Origin: Streptomyces sp. NBC_01498
GTDB taxonomy: Bacteria > Actinomycetota > Actinomycetes > Streptomycetales > Streptomycetaceae
DNA: 64,000 bases
NCBI RefSeq assembly: GCF_036327775.1
Contig: NZ_CP109598.1
Coordinates: 2,356,001-2,420,000, forward strand
Direction of reading: 5' to 3'
Part shown: piece after piece, positions 1 through 8,958 of the stretch
Layout of the letters: every line of letters starts with the position of its first letter
How positions within the stretch are numbered: the first letter of the stretch is position 1
Position numbers and translations under genes: made by a program
The notes under the pieces: model-generated
Seen by the model: the letters and a program-made list of their open reading frames with translations, nothing else
Told to the model about the DNA's origin: nothing
The model's database searches: none

Positions 1-1736
1 GACACGGCCAGGAGCTGTCGCTCGCCAGCGCTGAGCCGCCCGGGGTCGAGGGCTTCGCCTTCTCCGTCGGACAGAGTGAGCGTGAACTTGTCGGTATCGA
101 TCCTCAGATCATGGACCAGACCCTGTTTCCGCATGAGCTCCTTGAAGCTCTGCAGGACGGCGACTTCCAGGCGGTTGATGTGGCGCTGGAGAAGAGCCTC
201 TCCGAAGCGTTCCAGAGTGCTGCGGGCCTTCTCCGAGTACTTGATGATTCGCTCGACCTCTTCGGCCTTGACCTTGGCCTGAACGAAGCTCTTGTGAGCT
301 CGTTCCAGAGCGGCCGTGACGTTTTCTCGTCGTCGCTTCAGCTCAAGGATCCGCTGGTCGTCGCGGGCGATACTCTCCTGAATCCGGACGACCTTCTGAA
401 TCTGCTCGTCCCGGGCGTCCTGGAGAGCCTCCACCTTGCTCTGCTCAGGGACGCCGGCCAGCTGGCGGTCCAGCTGGTCCACCTCTTCGGAGGCGGCGGC
501 AGCCTGTTCCAGGAGTTGTGCTGCTCTGGCCTTATCGCGGACCAGGCCCTCATCTAGTACGGAGATCTGCGCCAGCGCGTCGTGAGGCAGGCCAAGGTTG
601 ACCTTCAGCGCAGTGGACTTCGAGCGCTTCGCCCTGTCTTGGTCCAGCTTCTCCGTCACTTCGTTGCGGACGCTCTCAGGCAGGAGCTTGAGTAGCCACT
701 CATCGCGTTCGGTGAGGACATCAAGCACCTGCCCGGCCGCTGCCGCAGAGTGTTCATGTTTGGCCTGCTTACGGAGCTCCTTGAGCTGCGTTCCCATGAG
801 GAGGAAGGGAAGTGGGCCAGCTGCCAACTGGACCAGCGAGATACGTAGGTCGGCCAGTTGGCCAGCTGCCTGCTTGCGTTCGGCGTCCAGCTCAACGCGG
901 CGCTCGAAGAGCCCGCCTCCCTCCTTCTTGAACTCATCCTCGAGGGAGCCGAGGTCACGTTCAGCCTTGCGAAGGGTCTTCGCGCGATCGGCACGTTCTT
1001 GCGCTGCAACATCCAACTTCTCCTGAACAGAAGCAAGCTCTTGTTCCTGAGCGTGGATGTTGTCCATCAGATGTTGCTCTTCGTCGGAGAGCTTCTGACG
1101 GCGCTGGAGCGCGAGGAGATCGGTGCGAAGTTGCTCCACCGTGCTTACACCGAGCAGCGAGTGGACAGCCGACTCGATCACGGTCGCCGCGCGCTCGGGA
1201 TCGGCAAGCGACTCGATCTTCTCCCCGTCGAAGAAGGACAGAGACGCGACTTCCAGCGGGAGCAGGTCCTCGACATGGTCAGCCCACCCCTGGCTGAGAT
1301 GCCGGCTGTACTTGAGCCCGGGCTGTGCACGGCGTGTGGCCTGGCCCTTGTCGCCGTAGTTCTCGTCCACTTGGACGTTGAGGAACTCCTTCAAGGACTT
1401 GCCGCTGGTGTGCCAGCTCCGGTCGACCTTGTAGTAGTGCTCCTTGGCATCCACCGTGACGGTGAACTCCAAGGTGATCGACGCGCCGCGGGTCGGGTCG
1501 TGCTGCCGGTTGATGCTCTCGCGGAGGAAAGTCTCGTACGACTTGTTACCGCGACTGCTGCAGCGGGCTCGAGGGCCATAGAGCACGAGCTGGATGGCGT
1601 CGAGGAGGGTCGTCTTGCCGCAGCCGTTGAGACCGCCGATCAGGATGATCGGCTTGTTCTTCTTCACGGTGAGGTCAAGGGACTGCTTACCTCGGTACGC
1701 CCCGAACTCTTCGAGGGTGATCTTACGCAGGAGCAT
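1..1736 (-). CDS. dndD: DndD, SMC-like ATPase of DNA phosphorothioation (partial, 3' end off window)
   Basis: Third gene of the dndBCD(E) operon; the DndD family supplies ATPase activity, perhaps DNA nicking or opening, for sulfur insertion into the DNA backbone. The ATG at 1736 overlaps the dndC stop by 14 bases. The N-terminus begins MLLRKITLEEFGAYRG and has a Walker A motif GGLNGCGKT at residues 34-42. The middle is charged and coiled-coil-like. The ABC signature LSAGERQ is at residues 568-574 (bases 15-35). 578 complete codons are visible against roughly 660 in the family, so Walker B and the C-terminus lie beyond base 1. dndE, normally next, is not visible. GC is lower than in the chromosome to the right, which suits a mobile island. 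Confidence 0.95.
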   Translation of the reverse strand, partial: MLLRKITLEEFGAYRGKQSLDLTVKKNKPIILIGGLNGCGKTTLLDAIQLVLYGPRARCSSRGNKSYETFLRESINRQHDPTRGASITLEFTVTVDAKEHYYKVDRSWHTSGKSLKEFLNVQVDENYGDKGQATRRAQPGLKYSRHLSQGWADHVEDLLPLEVASLSFFDGEKIESLADPERAATVIESAVHSLLGVSTVEQLRTDLLALQRRQKLSDEEQHLMDNIHAQEQELASVQEKLDVAAQERADRAKTLRKAERDLGSLEDEFKKEGGGLFERRVELDAERKQAAGQLADLRISLVQLAAGPLPFLLMGTQLKELRKQAKHEHSAAAAGQVLDVLTERDEWLLKLLPESVRNEVTEKLDQDRAKRSKSTALKVNLGLPHDALAQISVLDEGLVRDKARAAQLLEQAAAASEEVDQLDRQLAGVPEQSKVEALQDARDEQIQKVVRIQESIARDDQRILELKRRRENVTAALERAHKSFVQAKVKAEEVERIIKYSEKARSTLERFGEALLQRHINRLEVAVLQSFKELMRKQGLVHDLRIDTDKFTLTLSDGEGEALDPGRLSAGERQLLAV

Positions 1737-3321
1737 CGGTGCCGGTCTCTTCGTCGAAAGTCAGGGTGGTCTCTGCGTCTTTGCGCCACTGCTTCTTGCG
1801 CTGAGCGAATGCGAACGCGTCGTCGCGGTCTTCGTAGAAGCCCTTCTGGACGGCCGATTCGAGAGCCTGGAAGAGGCCGGAGCGCCGGGACATGGTCCGA
1901 TACTTGCGCTCGACGGAGAGCAACTCACGCACCATGTCGTAGTGCAGTTCGTCGCCCTCGCAGACCTCCTTGAGGAGCTCCATCTCGTCGGCGCCCATCA
2001 CGAGCTGTTCATCGAGGGCGCCGCCGGGGAAGTCCTCGCCCGTTGCCTCCTTGTAGATCCTCGGCACGGTGTCTTCGACCTCGTGCTTGTCGAAGACCCA
2101 GATACGGCGGATCTCGTGGAGTTCGGCAGGAGTGATCAGCTCGATGTTGCGAACATGCTCGGGAGCATGGGCCCTGATCCAGGTCTGGGCGTCGAGGAGG
2201 TCCTTGAGCCACTTCTCCCGGAAGTTCTGGAGGTACGGGCCGTGGACGACTACGTCTTCACCGTCGCTGCGACGGGTGAAGAGGTTTACCTGGCCGTTCA
2301 TCCGGCGGAAGTCGCGGGCCGGACGGTCGGGGCGGGCATGGGGCAGCTTTTTGACCGGGTTGTAGTCGGGGTCGTCCTTGTCCTCGACGAATCCGAAGGG
2401 GGAGTCGAGCTTGTCCCGCAGGTCCAGGAGTGGCTGCATCCACTCCTTCTCTTCGTCGTTGCTGATCATGGCTGTCATGGACTTGTCCTGCTCGACCAGG
2501 GTGCAGGTCCAGCAGCCGAAGCGGCTGGAGCCGCAGGACGGCGTGGTCGAGTCCACGACCAGCGGGCACTCACCGTCTTCCGAAGCGCCCTGGTACATGG
2601 TCAACAGGTCGTGATTGTTGTAGCCCCAGGGATTGGGCTTCTGCATCAGGTATTCCCAGACGTCGTCGTTGGTCCAGTCCTCGACGGGGCTGTAGACGAG
2701 CGAGTTGGGAAGATTCGCGTTGGGGGAGAGACGGTCACGGACGCGCCGCTTCTCGTGCTTCTCCATCGCACGAGCGCGGGCCTGGCTCTCCGTCTTCCGA
2801 ATACCGAGGACCATGATGGCCTCGCCGTGGGCCGCCACGACGTTGCGGATGAAGGAGTTCGACGGTTTGATCTTGAGTCGCTCGGTGCACCAGCGGAACT
2901 TCGGACGCGGTGCCGGGTAGCCGCGGCCGATGAGGTTGACCCAGAAGGTGTCCTTGATCTCCGGGGTCAGCTTGTGCGGCTCAACAGGGAGACCCTGCTC
3001 AGTAGCGGCCTTCTCCATAGTTTCCAGCGACGTGGTGACCCAGGCGGCCACTACAGGGTTCTCGACCAGGGTGTCCGTGCTGATGACGTGAACTGTCTTG
3101 ATCCGCTTCTCGGCCGGAAGTTCCTTGAGAGCAGTCCAGACCAGCTGGAGGACTGCAGTGGAGTCCTTGCCACCGCTGTAACCGATGACCCAAGGAACCT
3201 CGTCTGCAGTATACAGCTCGCGGATCTCCTCGGTCAGCTTGGTGGTGACCTCGTCGAGGGACCGCCCGTCGAACGGCAGTCGGCGAACGGCGGGGATACC
3301 AAGAGGTAGCGGAGTGCTCAT
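1723..3321 (-). CDS. dndC: DndC, PAPS-reductase-like Fe-S sulfurtransferase of DNA phosphorothioation
   Basis: 532 residues from the ATG at 3321, which overlaps the dndB stop as ATGA. An ATP-pyrophosphatase PP-loop SGGKDS sits at residues 49-54, and a PAPS-reductase-type KFRWCTERLKIKP segment is near 141-153. Cysteines C252, C263, C270 and C273 (CGSSRFGCWTC) fit the [4Fe-4S] site described for DndC. In the family, DndC activates the DNA backbone with ATP and passes sulfur mobilised by DndA. The same frame stays open upstream to 3660, but that stretch lies on dndB coding sequence and lacks family similarity, so the overlapping start was chosen. It is cotranscribed with dndB and dndD. Confidence 0.96.
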   Translation of the reverse strand: MSTPLPLGIPAVRRLPFDGRSLDEVTTKLTEEIRELYTADEVPWVIGYSGGKDSTAVLQLVWTALKELPAEKRIKTVHVISTDTLVENPVVAAWVTTSLETMEKAATEQGLPVEPHKLTPEIKDTFWVNLIGRGYPAPRPKFRWCTERLKIKPSNSFIRNVVAAHGEAIMVLGIRKTESQARARAMEKHEKRRVRDRLSPNANLPNSLVYSPVEDWTNDDVWEYLMQKPNPWGYNNHDLLTMYQGASEDGECPLVVDSTTPSCGSSRFGCWTCTLVEQDKSMTAMISNDEEKEWMQPLLDLRDKLDSPFGFVEDKDDPDYNPVKKLPHARPDRPARDFRRMNGQVNLFTRRSDGEDVVVHGPYLQNFREKWLKDLLDAQTWIRAHAPEHVRNIELITPAELHEIRRIWVFDKHEVEDTVPRIYKEATGEDFPGGALDEQLVMGADEMELLKEVCEGDELHYDMVRELLSVERKYRTMSRRSGLFQALESAVQKGFYEDRDDAFAFAQRKKQWRKDAETTLTFDEETGTDAPA

Positions 3322-4511
3322 GCTTCGCCTCGCAGATAGGCGTCTTCCACACGCTGTTCCTCTGGGCTGAGGTCCAGGTCCAGGTGGGTACGCAGGTAGT
3401 TCACGGTCAGGGTTACGTTCTGGTGGCTCTTGGAGACGCGGCCTCCCACGATCGCGCGTCCTTCCCAGTGGGGATTGACCCGGGTCCAGTTCACAGTCTT
3501 CAACGGTGCCAGTTGCTTCTTCCACTTGGACGGTGCGGTGGACTCTCGGAACAGGGAGTTCCCGATACGGCCCAAGGCGTGGAGCGCGATGCCGTGGCTG
3601 TGAATGAAGTCTCGGCGCATCTCCGTCGCGGAGAGTTCTTTGGCACGGACCTGCGCCCACTCCGGGAGCGACTTGTCGATCGCCTCCCAGTACGACTGCG
3701 CGAGATCGGTGGCCTTGTCGCCCTCGATCTCCAGCCCCTGCAACAGGGCTTGGGTTCCGAAGTAGAGCGCGCTGAGCGTGAACATCTTCCGGGACCGAGG
3801 CGAGAGGTTGCTCTTCTCCATCTCGACGTAACCCTTGAAGGTGGTCGACTGGCTGATCATCGAGCGGACCACCACGGACGACGTGTCCCGATGGTCGTAG
3901 AGGACGCCAATGGAGCGCGCCGGTCGCACCGCATGCCGGTTGAGGTCGGCGAACATCTGCTGGCAGCGGGCAAGCCCGGCGTCCTGAAAGAAGACGACGG
4001 CGATTGTTTCCTCGCCCAGATCGGGGTTCTCCCTGAGTGCGAGCTCGATGGCGGCACGACGGTGCTGACCGTCGTTGATCAAGAACCGAGCGTCCATGGG
4101 GATCCGGAGCTGCCCTGTCCGGAAGCCGATGCCGTCAGGGCTGTGGCTCTCGAAATCCATGTCTCCATCGACGGAGGCAGTGAGGGCGCTGAAGATGTAG
4201 TCGTCCGGGTTGTCCAGAATGTACTTGGACAGGGCGGGGAGGCGTCCCTTATTGAGGATGCGCTGGGCGCGCAGCTCGGGGGACAACTCTTCCTCGTCGA
4301 AGATGAAGATCTTGGGGATCAGGCGTAGCGGGCACATCGAGACATAGAACTCGCGACCAGCCTGGATGCCTCGAATTGCCGGGAAGGTGTACTCGAACCC
4401 GGTAGATGTGCGTGGGGTGACGACTCGGGTCGTAGGTGCCACGGCTTCGTTCTCCACTTCGGCAACTTTAACGTACTCGCGGTCGCTGGTGTCCCTCGGT
4501 CGATGTATCAA
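3318..4511 (-). CDS. dndB: DndB, DGQHR-domain protein, likely repressor of the dnd operon
   Basis: First gene of the minus-strand dnd operon. The start chosen is TTG at 4511 because an AGGAGG sits five bases upstream; this gives 397 residues (MIHRPRDTSDREYV...). The frame is open to an ATG at 4595, which would add a short Cys-containing stretch and has no good ribosome site, so the start is uncertain. The DGQHR motif is at residues 147-151 in the context FLINDGQHRRAAIE, which defines the DndB/DGQHR family. DndB is not essential for modification; in the best-studied systems it represses dnd transcription by binding the promoter region, and a matching inverted repeat lies upstream here. Confidence 0.92.
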   Translation of the reverse strand: MIHRPRDTSDREYVKVAEVENEAVAPTTRVVTPRTSTGFEYTFPAIRGIQAGREFYVSMCPLRLIPKIFIFDEEELSPELRAQRILNKGRLPALSKYILDNPDDYIFSALTASVDGDMDFESHSPDGIGFRTGQLRIPMDARFLINDGQHRRAAIELALRENPDLGEETIAVVFFQDAGLARCQQMFADLNRHAVRPARSIGVLYDHRDTSSVVVRSMISQSTTFKGYVEMEKSNLSPRSRKMFTLSALYFGTQALLQGLEIEGDKATDLAQSYWEAIDKSLPEWAQVRAKELSATEMRRDFIHSHGIALHALGRIGNSLFRESTAPSKWKKQLAPLKTVNWTRVNPHWEGRAIVGGRVSKSHQNVTLTVNYLRTHLDLDLSPEEQRVEDAYLRGEA

Positions 4512-4706
4512 GACATCCTCCTGCGTGCGTAGGGCGCAGTAGGAGCAGTGGAGGCGATCAGCGGGATGGGTGTGCCCGTCTTGATGCATTGCCACCCGCG
4601 GGGATGACGTGAGCTGCTTTTGTTGCTGACATACAGGGTGACGTCCTGCTGTGTGTTAGCAGGTAAGCGTGTACGTTAACGGATTGACGTACATGGCAAC
4701 AGATGG
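4512..4706. promoter_or_regulatory. dndA/dndB divergent promoter region
   Basis: This 195-base AT-richer interval separates divergently transcribed dndB and dndA, so it should carry both promoters. It contains the inverted repeat at 4670-4693. I could not assign -35/-10 boxes with confidence. If dndB starts at the upstream ATG (4595) instead of the TTG, the region shrinks to about 110 bases. Confidence 0.6.
4670..4693. promoter_or_regulatory. Candidate DndB operator (7-10-7 perfect inverted repeat)
   Basis: TGTACGT at 4670-4676 and ACGTACA at 4687-4693 are perfect inverted arms around a 10-base spacer, 14 bases before the dndA ATG. The core reads TACG-N12-CGTA. I recall that DndB of Salmonella recognises a TACG-N10-CGTA palindrome, so this is close but two bases longer in spacing. 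Placement between dndA and dndB fits autoregulation. Binding is inference. Confidence 0.5.
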
Positions 4707-5873
4707 ATGACCAAGAAGTGGGTGGCTGATTTGGTGGCGTACCTTGATGTGGCAGCAACAACACGTGTCGACCCCCGGGTCGCTGACGTGGTGCTCCACT
4801 GGATGACCGAAGACTTCGGGAACGCCGGCAGTCGCACTCATGAATACGGAACCAGGGCAAAGAGGGCGGTCAAGGAGGCGCGAGCGTTCCTGGCAGGAAC
4901 GGTCGGAGCCAAGGTTGAAGAGGTCATCTTCACTAGCGGAGCCACTGAGTCCAACAACATCGCGCTCCTGGGCATCGCCCCGTACGGCCAGAAGCGTCAG
5001 CGCCGCCACATCATCACGTCCGCCATCGAGCACAAGGCAGTCGTTGAGCCCCTGCTGCATCTTCAGAGCAAGGGGTTCGAGGTCGACTTCCTGGAGCCTG
5101 GCCCTTCGGGCCGGATCACCACGGAGGCCGTGCTGGAGAAGCTACGTCCGGACACCCTCCTGGTCTCGCTGATGCACGTGAACAACGAGACCGGCGTCAT
5201 CCAGCCGGTAGCTGAGCTCGCAGAGAAGCTGCGGGAGACGCCGACGTACTTCCATGTGGATGCTGCCCAGGGATACGGGAAGCTTCCCGAGGATCTGAAG
5301 GCCCCCATCGACTTGATCAGCATCAGCGGCCACAAGGTAGGGGCACCGAAGGGCGTGGGAGCGCTGGTAACGCGGCGGCGTGGCTGGGACAAGGTGCCGC
5401 TGGAACCGATCATGTTTGGGGGCGGGCAGGAGCGGAAGCTTCGTCCGGGGACGTTGCCTGTGCCGCTGATTATGGGGTTCTACGAGGCCGCCAAGGTTTT
5501 CCAGGAGAGACGGGGGAACTGGGAGCGGGAGGCGCGCGACATGCGCGAGCGCATCCTGACGGCGCTCGGCAAGACGCGGTTCAAGGTCAACGGCGATGCG
5601 GATCACTCGGTACCGCACATCTTGAACGTGACCTTCGATGGCCTGAACGCGGAAGCGCTGATCGTGAGGCTGAAGAGCCAGGTCGCGGTCGCCACCGGAT
5701 CGGCGTGCACCAGCGCTTCGTACACGCCAAGTCACGTCCTGACCGCGATGGGGCTTCCTGAGGACGTCGCCGCGAACGGGCTGCGCTTCTCCTGGTTCCC
5801 CAGTCAGGTTCTCGACTTCGATCCGGAGGAGCTTGCGGAGACCGTCGCACGGATGCAGCCGGACGCCTCCTGA
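4707..5873 (+). CDS. dndA: DndA, cysteine desulfurase (IscS/NifS-like) for DNA phosphorothioation
   Basis: A PLP-dependent class V aminotransferase-fold protein of 388 residues. The PLP lysine is K210 in SGHK, and the catalytic cysteine is C334 in GSACTSAS, which carries the persulfide. It mobilises sulfur from L-cysteine and also assembles the DndC Fe-S cluster. An alternative GTG at 4734 would begin MAYLDVAATT, nearer the usual family start (379 residues); neither start has a strong ribosome site. It is divergent from dndBCD, as in Streptomyces lividans. The stop at 5871-5873 lies inside a small hairpin. Confidence 0.95.
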   Translation: MTKKWVADLVAYLDVAATTRVDPRVADVVLHWMTEDFGNAGSRTHEYGTRAKRAVKEARAFLAGTVGAKVEEVIFTSGATESNNIALLGIAPYGQKRQRRHIITSAIEHKAVVEPLLHLQSKGFEVDFLEPGPSGRITTEAVLEKLRPDTLLVSLMHVNNETGVIQPVAELAEKLRETPTYFHVDAAQGYGKLPEDLKAPIDLISISGHKVGAPKGVGALVTRRRGWDKVPLEPIMFGGGQERKLRPGTLPVPLIMGFYEAAKVFQERRGNWEREARDMRERILTALGKTRFKVNGDADHSVPHILNVTFDGLNAEALIVRLKSQVAVATGSACTSASYTPSHVLTAMGLPEDVAANGLRFSWFPSQVLDFDPEELAETVARMQPDAS

Positions 5874-5879
5874 AGGAGG
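5866..5879. terminator. Small hairpin between convergent dndA and methyltransferase genes
   Basis: CCTCC-TGAA-GGAGG forms a 5-bp stem with a tetraloop, spanning the dndA stop codon in the 20-base gap to the convergent gene. It is short for a terminator, so the function is uncertain. Confidence 0.3.
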
Positions 5880-5893
5880 TGCGCGTCCCGAGA

Positions 5894-7330
5894 TCAGTCG
5901 ACTGCGCGGCGCACCAGTCGGTGGCCGCGCAGTTCACGCCCGCAGCGGATAAGCTCGGCTTCCCAGCCGTGCACGGTGCCGATGAGGTGAGGGTGCTCGT
6001 AAAGGCCAGCCTTGATCTCCGAGTCGGTGAGACGGCGGTACTTCTGGGAGTCCGGGTCATCGGGCGCCAAGAACTCCTGCTTCCTGTGGAGCAGAGGACG
6101 ATTGGTGGAGTTGGCGTAGGAGATGTGTGAGGTCTCGAGCGTCTTCAGGTCTACGAGGTACGACGACGCGATCCGTGGGTGAGGATCCGTGTCGAACTCT
6201 GGGTAGTCGAGCCAGCTCACTGCGCGCCCCTGGTGCTTGAGCTTGGCGACGGCCCACTGTTGCGGGCGGCCGGCGGCGATCGATGCGCAGTGCTCGTACA
6301 GACGCAGGATGGTCGGCATTCGATCGACCGCGCGGCGGTGCACGTAGAGCGCGGTCTGAGTGAGCTTGCCGACGGCGGATGCGTGCATCGCGCTGCGCAC
6401 GTAGCCGTCGTCTCGGAGTTTCAGGAGGAGACGGTCCGCCCGTTGGCACGCCTCCTTGTACGAGGAGAAAAATGCGCGGACGTCGAGCTGGACGCTGAGC
6501 GGCAAGTTGCTGAAAGGGCCGCGGCCGTTGAAGAGCTCGACGGCCAGGAAGAGCAGGGTGTTGAGGGTGGTGCGCTTGCCGCCCTCGTTGATCTTGTCTG
6601 CGTCGGCGGAATCACGGGTGACGCGCTTGAGGTCGCCGGGCTTGAGGTGAGCGAGTAGCTCTGCCACGGGGCGTGGCATCTCCTCGACGCGGGGTGGTCG
6701 GCCGCGACGCTCGACGTAGTCGATGAGTGACGCGATGGCCGTGGTGGTGTCCTCGGAGGTGAGCCATTCAGCGTCCGGCACGATGCGGTGGGCGAGGTAG
6801 CTCAGGCGAGCACTGTCGTTTTTGAACGCGTAAACGATGCCGGGGGCCGCGGAGACGCAGCGTGTACCCGTGGTCTCCTCGACGTAATTGCGGATCTCGC
6901 TGGAGCCGAAGAGGTGCTGGAAGGTGCGGCGGCTGGTGAGTAGGCCGTCCCCGAACTCCTCACCGCGGACCTTGGACTTCTCCCACGAGAGGCGAGTGGA
7001 GACGATCAGGACAGCGGTCGCCAGTTCCCAGGCGCGTAGCAGTGTCTGGCGGCGCTCCTCCGGATCCTCGATGACGTTGAGCACGTAGGTGAGCAGGACG
7101 ACGTCGGATGGAACGGTGGGTGAGTCAGGGCTGTAGTACGGGTCCCAGCCAGTGATGCGACAGTCGAGCCGTTTCAGTGATCTGACGTCTCCGCCGCGCC
7201 CGCATCCGTAGTCAAGGACTGTTCGGTCCGGAGCGAGTTGTCTGTCCGCCAGGGCTTGGCGGGCAGGGACGGAAAGGGCGGCTCGGCCGATCGCTGTGCG
7301 GCGGCGGTCGCTGTTCCAAGACTCCTGCAT
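5894..7330 (-). CDS. DNA phosphorothioation-associated putative methyltransferase
   Basis: 478 residues; the start at 7330 is preceded by GAGG. A class I SAM-binding motif DYGCGRGGD is at residues 40-48, followed by the acidic-loop segment RITGWDPYY at 58-66. No DPPY or cytosine-C5 PC motif of a classical DNA methyltransferase is obvious, and the C-terminal ~300 residues are a separate, unassigned domain. The overall pattern matches the family annotated as DNA phosphorothioation-associated putative methyltransferase, found beside dnd genes. Its substrate is not established. It converges on dndA with a 20-base gap and shares the lower GC of the island, so it belongs to the same accessory module. 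Confidence 0.8.
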   Translation of the reverse strand: MQESWNSDRRRTAIGRAALSVPARQALADRQLAPDRTVLDYGCGRGGDVRSLKRLDCRITGWDPYYSPDSPTVPSDVVLLTYVLNVIEDPEERRQTLLRAWELATAVLIVSTRLSWEKSKVRGEEFGDGLLTSRRTFQHLFGSSEIRNYVEETTGTRCVSAAPGIVYAFKNDSARLSYLAHRIVPDAEWLTSEDTTTAIASLIDYVERRGRPPRVEEMPRPVAELLAHLKPGDLKRVTRDSADADKINEGGKRTTLNTLLFLAVELFNGRGPFSNLPLSVQLDVRAFFSSYKEACQRADRLLLKLRDDGYVRSAMHASAVGKLTQTALYVHRRAVDRMPTILRLYEHCASIAAGRPQQWAVAKLKHQGRAVSWLDYPEFDTDPHPRIASSYLVDLKTLETSHISYANSTNRPLLHRKQEFLAPDDPDSQKYRRLTDSEIKAGLYEHPHLIGTVHGWEAELIRCGRELRGHRLVRRAVD

Positions 7331-7533
7331 CGCGCCTCGCTGGGGTGTCTGTGGTGAGTGCAGGGTATGCAGCGGGCCGTTGGCCTGTCCGTGGGATCCG
7401 GAAGTCTGTGAGGAGGAGCGCGGATGTTGCCTGCGAATAAACCTGCAGCAGACCCCGGCCGCGCTCTGGTGGGAAGGGTTAGGCAGGAGCCGCTCGTATA
7501 CCGGTCTCAGTGGCTACCGATGCGGTGTCAACA
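7331..7533. other. Junction between dnd island and core chromosome
   Basis: The sequence changes here from lower-GC dnd genes to high-GC core genes (ychF onward). No tRNA gene or integrase is visible. A short open frame from ATG 7424 (after a good AGGAGGAG site) to 7654 runs through the ychF terminator into ychF; it is probably a remnant or chance. The right end of the island probably lies in this stretch. Confidence 0.4.
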
Positions 7534-7567
7534 GAGAAGGGCTCGCCTTCGGAGGCGAGCCCTTCTC
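7534..7567. terminator. Strong terminator downstream of ychF
   Basis: A perfect 14-bp stem (GAGAAGGGCTCGCC / GGCGAGCCCTTCTC) has a 6-base TTCGGA loop. It lies 39 bases past the ychF stop on the minus strand and separates ychF transcription from the dnd island. Confidence 0.85.
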
Positions 7568-7605
7568 AAGTTTCCGATGAGCTCAGAAAAGAGAGTATTG
7601 ACTTT

Positions 7606-8694
7606 CTATGTGTTGAAGCGGAACTCCACCACGTCCCCGTCCTGCATCACGTAGTCCTTGCCCTCCATGCGCGCCTTGCCCTTGGCGCGGGATTCGGCCA
7701 CCGAGCCCGCCTCCACCAGGTCCGCGAAGGAGATCACCTCGGCCTTGATGAAGCCCTTCTGGAAGTCGGTGTGGATCACGCCCGCCGCCTCCGGAGCCGT
7801 CGCGCCCTTCTTGATCGTCCAGGCGCGGGTCTCCTTCGGGCCCGCCGTCAGGTACGTCTGGAGGCCGAGGGTCGCGAAGCCGACGCGGCCCAGAGTGGCC
7901 AGGCCCGGCTCCTCCTGGCCCATGGACTGGAGCAGTTCCAGGGCCTCGTCGTCGTCCAGTTCGATGAGCTCCGACTCGATCTTGGCGTTCAGGAAGATGG
8001 CCTCGGCCGGGGCGACCAGGGCGCGCTGTTCGTTCTTGAAGTCCTCGTCGACCAGTTCGTCCTCGTCGACGTTGAAGACGTAGAGGAACGGCTTGGTGGT
8101 GAGCAGGTGCAGTTCATGGAGGAGCCTGCCCTTCTCGGTGCCCGCCGAGATGCCCGCCGCGAAGAGTGTCGTGCCCGCTTCGAGGATCTTCTGGGCCTCC
8201 TCGACCGCCGCGAGGACGGCGACCTTCTCCTTCTGGAGGCGGGACTCCTTCGTCAGCCTCGGGACCGCCTTCTCGACCGACTGGAGGTCCGCGAGAATCA
8301 GTTCGGTGTTGATCGTCTCGATGTCGTCCTTGGGCGAGACCTTGCCGTCGACATGGACGACGTTCTCGTCCTTGAAAGCCCTGATGACCTGGCAGATCGC
8401 GTCGGACTCACGGATGTTCGCGAGGAACTTGTTGCCCAGGCCCTCACCCTCCGACGCGCCCCGCACGATGCCCGCGATGTCGACGAAGTCGACCGTCGCG
8501 GGCAGGATCCGCTGCGAGTCGAAGATCTTGGCGAGCACCGCGAGGCGCGGGTCGGGGACGCCGACGACGCCGACGTTGGGCTCGATCGTGGCGAACGGGT
8601 AGTTGGCCGCCAGCACGTCGTTCTTGGTCAGGGCGTTGAACAGGGTCGACTTGCCGACATTCGGCAGACCGACGATTCCGATCGTGAGCGACAC
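7606..8694 (-). CDS. ychF: YchF, redox-regulated Obg-family ATPase
   Basis: 362 residues, full length. The N-terminal G1 loop is GLPNVGKST at residues 9-17, and the TGS-domain C-terminus ends DVVEFRFNT. YchF/OLA1 proteins are ribosome-associated P-loop NTPases that prefer ATP and respond to oxidative stress. It is a conserved single-copy core gene. Flanking genes are independent: a terminator follows it and the divergent DUF6542 gene begins 264 bases upstream. Confidence 0.97.
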   Translation of the reverse strand: MSLTIGIVGLPNVGKSTLFNALTKNDVLAANYPFATIEPNVGVVGVPDPRLAVLAKIFDSQRILPATVDFVDIAGIVRGASEGEGLGNKFLANIRESDAICQVIRAFKDENVVHVDGKVSPKDDIETINTELILADLQSVEKAVPRLTKESRLQKEKVAVLAAVEEAQKILEAGTTLFAAGISAGTEKGRLLHELHLLTTKPFLYVFNVDEDELVDEDFKNEQRALVAPAEAIFLNAKIESELIELDDDEALELLQSMGQEEPGLATLGRVGFATLGLQTYLTAGPKETRAWTIKKGATAPEAAGVIHTDFQKGFIKAEVISFADLVEAGSVAESRAKGKARMEGKDYVMQDGDVVEFRFNT

Positions 8695-8958
8695 GTTGGC
8701 GACTTCCTGGAGTGAGGACTGGTCGGGCCTGTACGGCCGGATGGCCGACCCGGCCCGGACGGGGGCCGATCCCCCAGTTTACGGGCGGGCCGTCCCGGCA
8801 CCGGACGGCAGTCGGTACGGCGTACGGCCGCATCGCGCGGCGCCCCCGCGCCGCCCGTGGGCCCGACACGCCGCGTGCCCGTCGAACGCCACGCCAAGGT
8901 GGCCCCAAGGGCGTGTCCATCGCCTGATTCCGGTACCTCCGCGACCTAGGTTGGTCCG

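Noticed and set aside
7331..7533. tRNA attachment site for the dnd island
   Set aside because: No tRNA cloverleaf or 3' tRNA end was recognised and no integrase is visible in the window.
7424..7654. Short gene after a strong AGGAGGAG site
   Set aside because: It runs through the ychF terminator and into ychF antisense, and has no family features. It is more likely a remnant or chance.
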